Source: Cryomorphaceae bacterium BACL7 MAG-120322-bin74
GTDB taxonomy: Bacteria > Bacteroidota > Bacteroidia > Flavobacteriales > Schleiferiaceae
Assembly: GCA_001438205.1 (NCBI GenBank)
Contig: LICG01000010.1
Coordinates: 1 to 56,008 of the forward strand
Direction: 5' to 3'
DNA: 56,008 nt
Shown: in pieces, positions 1 to 8,831 of the stretch
Layout: every line of letters starts with the position of its first letter
Numbering within the stretch: the stretch's first letter is position 1
The notes under the pieces: generated by a model
The model's input: the letters and a program-made list of their open reading frames with translations, nothing else
Databases searched by the model: none
What the model was told of the DNA's origin: nothing
Translations under genes and position numbers: made by a program

Positions 1-1173
1 GCTTTGAGCTTCCTCTTGGTGGGATGTGAGGGCTACTTTGGGTCCAAAACTGACCTGGATTTTATTGACGTCCCCAACTACAGCGTTAGAGACATCGCCT
101 ATGTACCAATTCAACCCGCCTTTGGTGGTTTTGTGCACCCCTCAGATCTCTGCATTGGTTTTGATGAGTTGCTTTATGTCGTGGATGAAGCGACCGAGGA
201 AATCATTTGCCTAAATGAGTCCGGAGCAGAGCAAGGGCGCTTCTTCGTGCCTGGGGTGCGCACCGTGCGTCAAGACCGTCAATTAGACTTATTGGCTATC
301 GGAACCCACGATACCACGATCAATGGCGTTGCTTACTCCTTAGATTGCCTCTACCGAATCCACCAAATTGGACAAGGCGGCGCCTACGGACTTTCATATG
401 CCCGTGTAGTAAACAAGAACGTTCACCCTTTTTACTTCAAAAACACCTTTTCGACCTCGGACGCGCAAGTACGCTTTGGACAAGTGGCCATACTCGCCAA
501 TAACCAATCCGATAAAAACAACCGCTACTATGTTTCGCGGACAGGCCCGAGTTCCAATAACGCCAACCAAGGTCCCGATGATGCCGTGATCCTTTTTGAT
601 CAATCAGACCAATATATCTCCCCGCTCAGTGTAACCACTTCTTCTGGATTGTACACGCATTACTTTCAAGACCCATCGGGCTTGGTTAGTTTTGCCCAAC
701 CCCCCCAATACACCGCCGCCGCAGGCGATGATTTTTGGTTTAGCTCCTTAGATCCAGACCAAGCATTGCAGATCCAGCACATCACATTTGAAGAAACTGA
801 ATTTGGCGCGGATTACCGCCCAGTTATTTATGCAGGAGACAATAGCTTGGCAGATCGATGGATCAACCAGGCCAACCGCTTTACTGCGCCTAGTGCCATG
901 ACCATGGCAGGAGATAATACCCGCTACCTATTTGTCGTTGACCGCGAACGGGATTCCGTTTATCAATTTACCGCAAGCGGGCTCGAGGGTATTCCCCCTC
1001 CTCCAGCGAGTGGAGAAACTCGCTACACGCGGGTATCCTTCGGAGGAACGGGCAGTGGGCCAATGCAATTCATTGAACCTTTAGCTGTTGCCCACTGGAA
1101 AAAGATCCTGTACGTCGTAGATGCCGGGAATGGCCGCATCTCAAGATTTAGATGCACCCTTGATTTTCAATAA
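1..1173 (+). CDS. Beta-propeller-like lipoprotein, 5' end missing
   Basis: The frame is open from the first base, so the true start lies outside the window. The first visible residues, ALSFLLVGCEG, are the end of a lipoprotein signal peptide with a lipobox (LVGC) whose Cys would be lipidated. The rest (about 385 residues) contains short NHL/beta-propeller-like strands such as LYVVDEATEEIICLN near the start and ILYVVDAGNGRISRFR at the end. Proteins of this kind are surface or periplasmic binding scaffolds; I cannot name a ligand. The next gene begins 46 bases downstream with its own promoter box. Alternative: any 6-8-bladed propeller lipoprotein of unknown function. Confidence 0.7.
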   Translation, partial: ALSFLLVGCEGYFGSKTDLDFIDVPNYSVRDIAYVPIQPAFGGFVHPSDLCIGFDELLYVVDEATEEIICLNESGAEQGRFFVPGVRTVRQDRQLDLLAIGTHDTTINGVAYSLDCLYRIHQIGQGGAYGLSYARVVNKNVHPFYFKNTFSTSDAQVRFGQVAILANNQSDKNNRYYVSRTGPSSNNANQGPDDAVILFDQSDQYISPLSVTTSSGLYTHYFQDPSGLVSFAQPPQYTAAAGDDFWFSSLDPDQALQIQHITFEETEFGADYRPVIYAGDNSLADRWINQANRFTAPSAMTMAGDNTRYLFVVDRERDSVYQFTASGLEGIPPPPASGETRYTRVSFGGTGSGPMQFIEPLAVAHWKKILYVVDAGNGRISRFRCTLDFQ

Positions 1174-1206
1174 CCTTTTGCTAACGTTCAAATCCTTTAC
1201 AAGGAG

Positions 1207-1214
1207 TACTTTTG
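1207..1214 (+). promoter_or_regulatory. Promoter -7 box (TAnnTTTG) for the multidomain secreted protein
   Basis: TACTTTTG matches the Bacteroidota sigma-70 -7 consensus. It ends 5 bases before the ATG at 1220, so transcription would start at or within a few bases of that codon. No TTG is seen 19 bases upstream. If the mRNA starts at about 1220, translation is leaderless or uses the ATGs at 1232 or 1235. Confidence 0.5.
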
Positions 1215-1219
1215 TTCCA

Positions 1220-4200
1220 ATGAAAATTCCAATGATGAAGAAGTTTTACACTCTGGCCTTGATGGCCTTCTCCGTATTCGCTTTTGCGACAAACCACGCC
1301 GTTTCGGTGGTCAATACGAGTTTTTCGCCAGCCAGCATTAGCGTGGCACAGGGAGATACCGTTACCTGGACACAGGTGAATGGCACCCACAATGTGAATG
1401 GCTCTATGGCTACTTTCTCTAACAATCCCGCTAGTTTTGGCAATGGCGCAGCAGCAAGTGGAACATGGTCCTACCAATATGTCTTTGCGCTACCAGGCAC
1501 CTATCAATACCAATGTGACCCTCATGCTTCTAGCATGCAAGGCACTATTACGGTGACGGCTTCAGCAAGTCCCTGTAGCGATTTCTTCATTTCAGAATAT
1601 GTGGAAGGATCCAGCAACAATAAAGCGCTGGAGATTTTCAACCCAACAAGCAGCGCCAAAAACATGGGGGGCTATACCCTTGCGCTCTTTTCAAATGGTG
1701 CGACCTCCACAACCAATACGTTTGTCTTCCCCTCTTGGATTACGATCCCTGCGGGCGGAACCTATGTGATTGCGCATGCCCAAGGCGCTGCAGGCCTTTT
1801 AGCTGTGGCCGATACCAACTACGGCTACCCGAATGTCGTGAGCTATAACGGCAATGATGCGGTCGTGCTTTTAGATCCAAACAATGATACCTTGGATATT
1901 ATTGGCATTGTGGGTATTAATCCTGGAAGCAATTGGACCGTGGGGTCCGGTGCCACCAATGAATATACCCTCGAGCGCATGTCTTCGGTGACCAAAGGCC
2001 AATTGGATTGGACCATTGGCGCAACCGAATGGACCGTATATCCTCAAAACACCTTTACCCAGTTGGGAAGCCACACTTCTGTATGTGGTGGAGCAACGCC
2101 CAGCTATAACATGATTGGGGACTACACTACAGAAGATGCCAATGGTGTTGCAGATAGCTTAAGTGCCTATGCGCACTTTATCGGCGTCATTACCTCCATT
2201 GATTACGATGGCAATGCAGGCTATAGCTTTTACATGCACGATGGCACAGGGGGTATCAACGTATATAAGTCAAGTGACATAGGTACCTATACTTCTCCCA
2301 TGATGGGTGATTCCATCGAGGTGTATGGTAGCATCCTTCAGTACAATGGTTTGACAGAGTTGGTTCCTGACACACTGAATCTTTTGGCTACTGGCGCTTC
2401 CATTATGGCCCCGACGGTTTCTTCTTCTTTGGGTGAGCCCGAAGAATCTGAGCTGGTGCGTTATAACAACATGACCCTTGTTACCCCTACTCAATGGTCT
2501 AATACCGGCTCTGGTTTTAACGTAGACATCACCGATGGCAACAATACATATATAATGCGTATTGATGCTGACTGTAGCATCTTTGGCACCGCTGTCCCCA
2601 CTGGACTCATTGATGTCATCGGCATTGGAAGCCAGTTTGATAATTCTAGTCCCTACACCAGTGGCTACCAGATTTTCCCGCGTATCACCAGTGACATCAT
2701 AGCCAGCTCAACGAGCACCGGCAATGCGGATGCCATTGCAGACTATACAACGGTAGATGCCAATGGGGTAGTAGATAGTCTTGCTGCCTATGCGCACTTT
2801 ATTGGAACCGTCACCTCTATTGATTTTGACGGAAATGCAGGATACAGCCTCTACATGCATGACGGAACTGGGGGTGTCAACATATACAAATCAACCGACC
2901 TTGGCGCCTATACTTCGCCTATGATGGGCGATTCCATTGAGGTCTATGGTAGCATCCTTCAGTACAATGGTTTGACAGAGTTGGTTCCTGACACACTGAA
3001 TCTTATTGCGACAGGCACCTCGATCATTCCTGCTGCCGTGTCTAGTGTTTTAGGAGAAGCACAAGAGTCCGAATTGGTCCGTTACAACAACATGACCATC
3101 GTCACCCCATCGCAATGGACTAACAGCGGCTCTGGATTCAATGTGGACATTACCGATGGTAGTTCTACCTACGCGATGCGCATTGATGCAGATTGCAACC
3201 TCTATGGAACTTCTGCTCCTACAGGCATGTTTGATGTGATCGGTATCGGAAGTCAGTTTGATAATTCGAATCCCTACACCAGTGGGTATCAGCTTTTTCC
3301 TCGTGACACCAATGACCTCATTCCCGTGGTCGCCACGAGCCCAAGCATCCGCTTTGCTGTTGGCGCTAGCCAGGTGCTAGAAGGCAATGTAACCCATGAC
3401 CTTCACCTGGTGATCAACCCCGTTCTTACTTCCGCCTCAACCGTTACCCTGCACCACAGTGCGGGCGCTGGATTTGTGGTTGGAACGGACGCTACCTTCT
3501 CTCCAAGTATTTCGGCTACAGGAACAACCTTGACCGTTCCTGCCAATACAGATACCTTGACTATCTCTATCACCCTTGTGGACGATGTATTTACCGAGGG
3601 CGATGAGCACATCGACTTCATCCTTGACAATGTGGGTAGCGGTTTGATGATCGGAACGGTCGATAGCACGCGTTTTACCATCATTGACAATGACATTGTG
3701 ATCCCAACGTATACCATCCCACAGATTAAAGGGCAAGATGCCAATGGGGTTTCTGATTCGGCGGGTGTCTACTGTAAACTTAACGGTATTGTCCTAGGCG
3801 TAAACACTCAATCTTCGAGCACTGGCAATGTCGCCTTTACGATTCACGATGGCACCGTTGGATATGGTGTATTCTCTCCATCCTCTGCCAATCACAACTA
3901 CAGCGTGAATGAAGGTGACATTGTAAGGATCACTGGAACTATTGGACAGTTTAATGGCCTGGCCCAGATCAATGCAGATTCCATTGCTGTTGTGGGTACG
4001 GGCGCAACGCTTCCTACGCCCAATACCATTGTGGCCATGGACGAGAGTACAGAAAATGACCTGATTCGTATGAACAATGTTATGGTCGTGAATCCTGCTC
4101 AGTGGACCAACGCAGGTTCTGGATTCAACGTGGACATCACGGATGGCACAAACACCCTCCAATTGCGTATTGATGCTGACGTAGACCTATACAGCCAGCC

Positions 4201-5098
4201 CTGCCCTGTGGGAATATTTGATGTGGTAGGCATTGGTGGCCAGTATGACAATAGTTCCCCGTATACCAGTGGTTACCAGATGCTACCTCGCTACATTGCG
4301 GATGTGATTTTCCCGACGCCTATGTCCTATGACTTAGCCGTTACAGAAATCATGGCAGGATCTAACGACCCTAACAGCAATGTCAGTGACGATTGGTTTG
4401 AAATCTTGAACTACGGTAGTACGTCTGTCAATCTTGATGGTTTTTCATGGGATGATAACAGCCTTGCTCCAGGGACATCTGTATTCCAAAACGTGACCAT
4501 TGCCCCAGGGGAAGCTATTGTTATTTGGGCTGGAACGCAGGCCAATGAGGCTGATTTTGCTGCAGCATGGTCCTTAACAAGTACCAATGTTCAAATTATC
4601 TCTTCAGATGAATTGGTCAACAGCGCGTATCCTAGCCTCAGCTCAAGCAGTGATATTGTTGCATTGTATGACACTTCTTCCACCCCCATAGAAATATGTA
4701 AGGCTGAATACACCAATACCATGGCAGGTCATTCAGTGGAGTTTGACACCAACTGCACGTACTTAGGCAATGCCGCCTTGGGTGCTCGTGGCGCATATAC
4801 CTCCACGGGTAGCGATGTTGGCTCTCCAGGGAACCAAACCATTGGTCTAGGAGAACCCCGCATGGAAAACATTGCATTGTACCCGAATCCTGCCACTTCA
4901 ACGGTTACTTTGACTTTACCTATGGATGGTCTAAAGTCCGTGCGCATGGTCAATGCCCTTGGCCAGACCGTTGTTAGCAAGCAAACCACAGGTCAACAAT
5001 TGACCTTTGCCCTTGACGGTATGAAGGCGGGTATTTACATGGTACGTATTCAGAGCGAAAATGGCCAGCGCACATTGCGTATGATCGTTCAGCACTAA
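1220..5098 (+). CDS. Secreted multidomain cupredoxin / OB-repeat / Calx-beta protein with T9SS sorting domain
   Basis: Of about 1292 residues. The frame is open from 1121, but the start is placed at 1220 because MKIPMMKKFYTLALMAFSVF is a typical signal peptide; ATGs at 1232 and 1235 are also possible. Domains in order: a cupredoxin (residues about 26-112) with a type-1 copper ligand set H57, C99, H102, M106; a lamin-tail domain (about 120-290); two near-identical OB-fold/DUF5689-like repeats (about 300-500 and 510-705) opening with IADYTTVDANG-type sequence; a Calx-beta domain (about 715-830, ending FTEGDEHIDFILDN); a third OB-like repeat; a second lamin-tail domain; and a C-terminal type A T9SS sorting domain (LYPNPATSTVTLTL, then GIYMVRIQSENGQ). 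Such a protein is exported through the type IX system and anchored on or released from the cell surface. The OB/lamin-tail combination is often found with secreted nucleases, but no nuclease catalytic domain is visible. A terminator follows. Confidence 0.85.
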   Translation: MKIPMMKKFYTLALMAFSVFAFATNHAVSVVNTSFSPASISVAQGDTVTWTQVNGTHNVNGSMATFSNNPASFGNGAAASGTWSYQYVFALPGTYQYQCDPHASSMQGTITVTASASPCSDFFISEYVEGSSNNKALEIFNPTSSAKNMGGYTLALFSNGATSTTNTFVFPSWITIPAGGTYVIAHAQGAAGLLAVADTNYGYPNVVSYNGNDAVVLLDPNNDTLDIIGIVGINPGSNWTVGSGATNEYTLERMSSVTKGQLDWTIGATEWTVYPQNTFTQLGSHTSVCGGATPSYNMIGDYTTEDANGVADSLSAYAHFIGVITSIDYDGNAGYSFYMHDGTGGINVYKSSDIGTYTSPMMGDSIEVYGSILQYNGLTELVPDTLNLLATGASIMAPTVSSSLGEPEESELVRYNNMTLVTPTQWSNTGSGFNVDITDGNNTYIMRIDADCSIFGTAVPTGLIDVIGIGSQFDNSSPYTSGYQIFPRITSDIIASSTSTGNADAIADYTTVDANGVVDSLAAYAHFIGTVTSIDFDGNAGYSLYMHDGTGGVNIYKSTDLGAYTSPMMGDSIEVYGSILQYNGLTELVPDTLNLIATGTSIIPAAVSSVLGEAQESELVRYNNMTIVTPSQWTNSGSGFNVDITDGSSTYAMRIDADCNLYGTSAPTGMFDVIGIGSQFDNSNPYTSGYQLFPRDTNDLIPVVATSPSIRFAVGASQVLEGNVTHDLHLVINPVLTSASTVTLHHSAGAGFVVGTDATFSPSISATGTTLTVPANTDTLTISITLVDDVFTEGDEHIDFILDNVGSGLMIGTVDSTRFTIIDNDIVIPTYTIPQIKGQDANGVSDSAGVYCKLNGIVLGVNTQSSSTGNVAFTIHDGTVGYGVFSPSSANHNYSVNEGDIVRITGTIGQFNGLAQINADSIAVVGTGATLPTPNTIVAMDESTENDLIRMNNVMVVNPAQWTNAGSGFNVDITDGTNTLQLRIDADVDLYSQPCPVGIFDVVGIGGQYDNSSPYTSGYQMLPRYIADVIFPTPMSYDLAVTEIMAGSNDPNSNVSDDWFEILNYGSTSVNLDGFSWDDNSLAPGTSVFQNVTIAPGEAIVIWAGTQANEADFAAAWSLTSTNVQIISSDELVNSAYPSLSSSSDIVALYDTSSTPIEICKAEYTNTMAGHSVEFDTNCTYLGNAALGARGAYTSTGSDVGSPGNQTIGLGEPRMENIALYPNPATSTVTLTLPMDGLKSVRMVNALGQTVVSKQTTGQQLTFALDGMKAGIYMVRIQSENGQRTLRMIVQH

Positions 5099-5123
5099 GA
5101 ACGCTCATGTCTCCAACAACCTC

Positions 5124-5154
5124 AAAGCCGGTCCGATTGGGCCGGCTTTTTTTT
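5124..5154 (+). terminator. Rho-independent terminator after the T9SS protein
   Basis: AAAGCCGG and its complement CCGGCTTT pair around a GATT loop, followed by eight T residues. It lies 26 bases after the stop codon. Confidence 0.9.
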
Positions 5155-5188
5155 GACAAGATTAGGGCCCACCCCGCCCCGTGAGAGC

Positions 5189-5220
5189 AAAAAAAAACCA
5201 GTGCGTAATACACTGGTTTT
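5189..5220 (-). terminator. Terminator downstream of tRNA-Gly
   Basis: On the minus strand AAAACCAGTG pairs with CACTGGTTTT around a 7-base loop and runs into a T tract. It begins 4 bases past the tRNA 3' end. The A run on the plus side means the hairpin could also stop plus-strand transcripts. Confidence 0.85.
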
Positions 5221-5224
5221 GCTG

Positions 5225-5297
<73 letters not shown>

Positions 5298-5307
5298 AGG
5301 GGGGCGA

Positions 5308-5337
5308 CAAAAATAGAAAGAAAACTTGCTTGCACAA
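5308..5337 (-). promoter_or_regulatory. Promoter for tRNA-Gly
   Basis: On the minus strand TTG (5337-5335), a 19-base spacer and TATTTTTG (5315-5308) match the Bacteroidota -33/-7 promoter. Transcription would begin about 5 bases upstream of the mature tRNA 5' end. Confidence 0.75.
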
Positions 5338-5355
5338 GCACTTTAAAATGAAATT

Positions 5356-7950
5356 TTAGCCTTTTCCAAAGCGTTCTTTCCACCGTTGGACAAGGAGTAA
5401 CGCTTCCATAGGCGTCATCGCATTCGGATCTACTTCTTTCAGCTCTTCCTGAAAAGCATCCACTTCTGGATCTTGCCATTGGATAAAGGAGAGTTGCGCT
5501 GCAGGTCTTGCCGATTCACCCACGACCGCTGCCTCCTTTTCTCCATGAAGCTTTTCTAAATCACGCAATACTTCCTGCGCGCGCAACACTACGGGCTTGG
5601 GCATTCCCGCCATCCTGGCTACATGTATGCCAAAAGAATGATTCGACCCTCCTGGTGCCAAAGTGCGCAAGAAAACTACACGACCATCTTCTTCCAAGAT
5701 CGACACATGGCGGTTTGCGATACGGGCAAAACGACCTTCCAAGGCGTTTAGTTCGTGATAATGGGTAGCAAATAGCGTCAATGGACGGAATGGATGATGG
5801 TGCAAGTATTCTGCTATGGATTGCGCAATACTTACGCCATCGTACGTGGCCGTCCCTCGGCCAATTTCATCTAAAAGAACCAAGCTCCGATCTGTCAATC
5901 CATGAAGGATGCTGGCAGTCTCTGCCATTTCAACCATAAAGGTGGATTCGCCCTCACTCAAGTTATCACTTGCGCCAACGCGGACAAAGAGTCGATCCAA
6001 TAAGGGCAGCGATGCCTCTATGGCGGGCACACAAGCCCCCATTTGTGCCAAAATTGCTTGAATAGCCGTTTGCCGGAGCAAGGCCGATTTACCACTCATA
6101 TTGGGACCCGTCAAAATCCAAATTTGCTCTTCTTGTGATCCAAGTTGAACATCATTCGGCACATAGACCTCTCCTTCTGGCAGCCTTTGCTCAATGACGG
6201 GGTGTCTTCCCCCTTTGACGGACCAATGCAAGGCTTTTGAAAAAGTTGGACGCACCCATTGGTGGCGCTGAGCCAAATGGGCAAATGTTAGCAAGACATC
6301 TACTGCTGCCATGCATCGCGCCGTTTTGAGCAAAGCAGGTACATGGGACTGGGCAGCGGTGATAAAGTCAGCATACAGGGACTGTTCCAGGGTTTGCACC
6401 TTTTCATCTGCGGCCAGAATTTCTGTTTCTAAGGTTTTGAGTTCCTCCGTGATATACCGCTCTGCATTAACCAAGGTTTGCTTGCGAATCCACACATCAG
6501 GCACTAGCTCCTTCTGGCTATTTCGCACTTCTAAATAATAGCCAAAGACAGAATTAAAGGCAATTTTTAACCCTTGAATGCCTGTCGCTTCTATCTCTCT
6601 CGCAAGAATGCCCTCTAAAACTTGGTTGGCATCACGCTTCAAATTTTTATAGCGATCAAGTTCTGCATGATAGCCAGGCCGAAACAAATTCCCTTTGTTG
6701 GCAATGGCCGGAGGATCTTCTGCCAAAGCGGTAAGCGTCGCATCGCGCCAATCTGCCATGGGGTCAAGCTCCTCCAGATAAGGCATCCAAGCAGGATCTC
6801 CATTCAAATGTCCGCCAAGGGTTTCTACCGAAAAAAGAGACTGGGCCAAGCGCTGTAATTCACGTGGACCTATTCGACCCGTAGACAATCGCGTCGCCAT
6901 GCGTTCCATGTCCCCTAATTGGCTCAAAAGGTCGCGCAATGCATTGCGCAAATCACCATCTGAAATACCCGCGGCTACGGCTTCTTGACGTTGGGCAATG
7001 GCCGCGGAATCCACTAGGGGCAATGCAAGCCAACGCCGCAGCCATCGACCTCCCATGGGGCTAGTCGTTTGATCTAGAATATCTAAAAGCGCTGTGCCCC
7101 CTTCGTGTGGCGTGTGGAAGAGCTCCAAGTTTCGGAGCGTAAACTTATCCATCCACAAGTGCGTGGCTGGACGGAGACGCTGCACCGATTGGATATGCTT
7201 TGTGGCACCATACTTCGACTGCGCCAGATAATGTAGCAGTACTCCGGCAGCGATGGTGCCCAACGGGGCATCCTGTAAACCAAAACCTTTTAAACTTTGG
7301 GCATCAAATTGCTTTTGTAAACATTCTTGCGCATGCGCAGCCTGAAATACCCAGTCTTCCATACTAGACGGCGTTCGATTCCCTAGCAATTGCTGGGTTG
7401 TGGCGCCACGCTCACGTCGATTATAGACAACTTCACTCGGCGCAAAGGTTTGCATCCACTTCAAGGCGTCCGCGACTTGGCTTTGCGCTACCATAAACTC
7501 CCCCGTTGAAACGTCCAAAAAGGCAAGGCCCACTTGATCTCCCTCGGGATGAACCACAGCTAAATAATTATTTGCTTTGGACTGCAACAAGGAATCCTGG
7601 TGGGCAATTCCCGGTGTCACCACTTCTGTGACCCCGCGCTTTACAATGCCTTTTACCGTTTTAGGATCTTCGAGTTGCTCGCAGATTGCAACTTTAAATC
7701 CTGCTTTGACCAAGCGCGGTAAATAGGTATCCAAGGAATGATGGGGAAACCCGGCAAGTTCCATGTCTGCCGCTGCCCCGTTGCTTCGCTTGGTCAAGAC
7801 AATCTCAAGTGCTTTAGACGCTTTGATCGCATCTTGGCCAAATGTTTCATAAAAGTCCCCTACGCGAAAAAGCAACAATGCTTCTGGATACTCCGCCTTG
7901 AGGGCGTTGTATTGAAGCATAAGGGGGGTTTCTTTTGAGGATGTAGCCAT
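5356..7950 (-). CDS. mutS: DNA mismatch repair protein MutS
   Basis: 864 residues, normal length for bacterial MutS. It binds mismatches and small loops as a dimer and recruits MutL using ATP. The N-terminal mismatch-reading motif is present (LLFRVGDFYETF, the Phe-Tyr-Glu wedge). The ATPase shows Walker A GPNMSGKSALLRQTA and Walker B LVLLDEIGRGTATYDG, followed by a FATHYHEL switch. The frame is open to 7998 only through a TTG codon; ATG at 7950 (MATSSKETPLMLQYNALK) gives the usual short leader before the mismatch domain. It is divergent from the RNA methyltransferase, with 42 bases between starts. Confidence 0.97.
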   Translation of the reverse strand: MATSSKETPLMLQYNALKAEYPEALLLFRVGDFYETFGQDAIKASKALEIVLTKRSNGAAADMELAGFPHHSLDTYLPRLVKAGFKVAICEQLEDPKTVKGIVKRGVTEVVTPGIAHQDSLLQSKANNYLAVVHPEGDQVGLAFLDVSTGEFMVAQSQVADALKWMQTFAPSEVVYNRRERGATTQQLLGNRTPSSMEDWVFQAAHAQECLQKQFDAQSLKGFGLQDAPLGTIAAGVLLHYLAQSKYGATKHIQSVQRLRPATHLWMDKFTLRNLELFHTPHEGGTALLDILDQTTSPMGGRWLRRWLALPLVDSAAIAQRQEAVAAGISDGDLRNALRDLLSQLGDMERMATRLSTGRIGPRELQRLAQSLFSVETLGGHLNGDPAWMPYLEELDPMADWRDATLTALAEDPPAIANKGNLFRPGYHAELDRYKNLKRDANQVLEGILAREIEATGIQGLKIAFNSVFGYYLEVRNSQKELVPDVWIRKQTLVNAERYITEELKTLETEILAADEKVQTLEQSLYADFITAAQSHVPALLKTARCMAAVDVLLTFAHLAQRHQWVRPTFSKALHWSVKGGRHPVIEQRLPEGEVYVPNDVQLGSQEEQIWILTGPNMSGKSALLRQTAIQAILAQMGACVPAIEASLPLLDRLFVRVGASDNLSEGESTFMVEMAETASILHGLTDRSLVLLDEIGRGTATYDGVSIAQSIAEYLHHHPFRPLTLFATHYHELNALEGRFARIANRHVSILEEDGRVVFLRTLAPGGSNHSFGIHVARMAGMPKPVVLRAQEVLRDLEKLHGEKEAAVVGESARPAAQLSFIQWQDPEVDAFQEELKEVDPNAMTPMEALLLVQRWKERFGKG

Positions 7951-7973
7951 AGAAGGGGCGGGGAAAGAGGGAT

Positions 7974-7989
7974 TACCTTTGCGAAGATA
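7974..7989. promoter_or_regulatory. Abutting divergent -7 boxes for mutS and the RNA methyltransferase
   Basis: TACCTTTG (plus, 7974-7981) lies 11 bases before the methyltransferase ATG. Directly next to it, TATCTTCG (minus, 7989-7982, one mismatch to TAnnTTTG) would drive mutS with a leader of about 25 bases. The plus box is strong by sequence; the minus box is an inference. Confidence 0.5.
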
Positions 7990-7992
7990 ACC

Positions 7993-8550
7993 ATGCAAAA
8001 ACGTCTAACGAACGAACTGGACCGCTTGAGTGCTGAAGACTTTGCTTCAGCGCCAAAAACGCCTGTTTGGATCATCCTAGAAAATGTGCGGAGCGCCCAC
8101 AATGTGGGGAGTTTTTTTCGGACCGCCGACGCTTTTGGCTGTGCCGGCATATCTCTTTGCGGCTATACAGCCCAGCCCCCTCATAAGCAAGTGGACAAAG
8201 TGGCCCTGGGCGCAACGGAGTCAGTGCCCTGGAAGGGCTTTACAACAGCATCAGAAGCCATTGAAGACGCAAAAGCACAAGGCTATATAGTCCTTGCGAT
8301 TGAGCAAGCGAAAGGTGCCTACTCATTAGACGCGCTACCGACTCCTCCGGCGGGCATTGCCCTCATTTTTGGCAATGAAGTAGAGGGCGTCGACCAGGCA
8401 ACTTTGGATCTTTGTGATGGGGCGATTGAGGTGCCACAATTTGGCATGAAGCACAGCCTCAATGTGAGTGTTTGCGGTGGAGCCGTCCTGTGGGAGGCTA
8501 CACGCAAATACCGCGGTCTAGCAGGAGAGGAAGCCGCATTCTCTATTTGA
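7993..8550 (+). CDS. SpoU/TrmH-family RNA 2'-O-methyltransferase
   Basis: 185 residues, one SPOUT domain without an extra RNA-binding domain. All three SpoU motifs are visible: motif 1 NVRSAHNVGSFFRTADAF, motif 2 ALIFGNEVEGV, motif 3 VPQFGMKHSLNVSVCGG (the knot that binds SAM). The family methylates ribose 2'-OH in tRNA or rRNA; the substrate cannot be read from sequence. The last 8 bases overlap the end of the convergent small membrane gene. A -7 box 11 bases ahead of the ATG predicts an almost leaderless mRNA. Confidence 0.9.
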   Translation: MQKRLTNELDRLSAEDFASAPKTPVWIILENVRSAHNVGSFFRTADAFGCAGISLCGYTAQPPHKQVDKVALGATESVPWKGFTTASEAIEDAKAQGYIVLAIEQAKGAYSLDALPTPPAGIALIFGNEVEGVDQATLDLCDGAIEVPQFGMKHSLNVSVCGGAVLWEATRKYRGLAGEEAAFSI

Positions 8551-8758
8551 TGATCCAACCCCAAAAACGCTGATGCAACTTGGGGAGTATTATCCCCATG
8601 AAAGGCACCAAAATCATCGTCAGAACCAATGTTTTTATCCATTGGTTAAAGCCTTCCATCAGGGGGAAGAGTAATACGAAGAGGATATTTACGGAAGGAT
8701 AAATGAACAACCAGGTGATCAACATCAGTTTCCATTTCTTCGGCTCAGGGGTATGCAT
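8543..8758 (-). CDS. 71-residue two-helix membrane protein
   Basis: A short hydrophilic N-terminus (MHTPEPKKWK) precedes two hydrophobic helices, about residues 11-32 and 40-61, ending in a basic and aromatic tail (LHQRFWGWIIK). The sequence resembles the membrane tail found at the C-terminus of some antibiotic-biosynthesis-monooxygenase (ABM) domain proteins, here without the ABM domain. That resemblance is from memory. Function unknown. It converges with and overlaps the methyltransferase gene by 8 bases. Regular codon use and the helix pattern support a real gene. Confidence 0.65.
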   Translation of the reverse strand: MHTPEPKKWKLMLITWLFIYPSVNILFVLLFPLMEGFNQWIKTLVLTMILVPFMGIILPKLHQRFWGWIIK

Positions 8759-8787
8759 AAGATATAGAATGAAATAAAAAACGAAAA

Positions 8788-8810
8788 AAGGGGCCCAATC
8801 TGGGCCCCTT
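8788..8810 (-). terminator. Terminator after the OmpA-type lipoprotein gene
   Basis: On the minus strand AAGGGGCCCA pairs with TGGGCCCCTT around a 3-base loop and leads into six T residues. It sits 22 bases after the lipoprotein stop codon and may also separate the 71-residue membrane gene. Confidence 0.88.
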
Positions 8811-8831
8811 CATATTTCTAGGTTGTTCCTA

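Noticed and set aside
3403-4162. Minus-strand open frames inside the T9SS protein gene
   Set aside because: The plus-strand frame is continuous with clear domains; these are shadows of its repeats.
2100-4310. Possible phase-variable simple repeats
   Set aside because: The repeats are whole protein domains of about 200 residues, not short tandem units prone to slippage.
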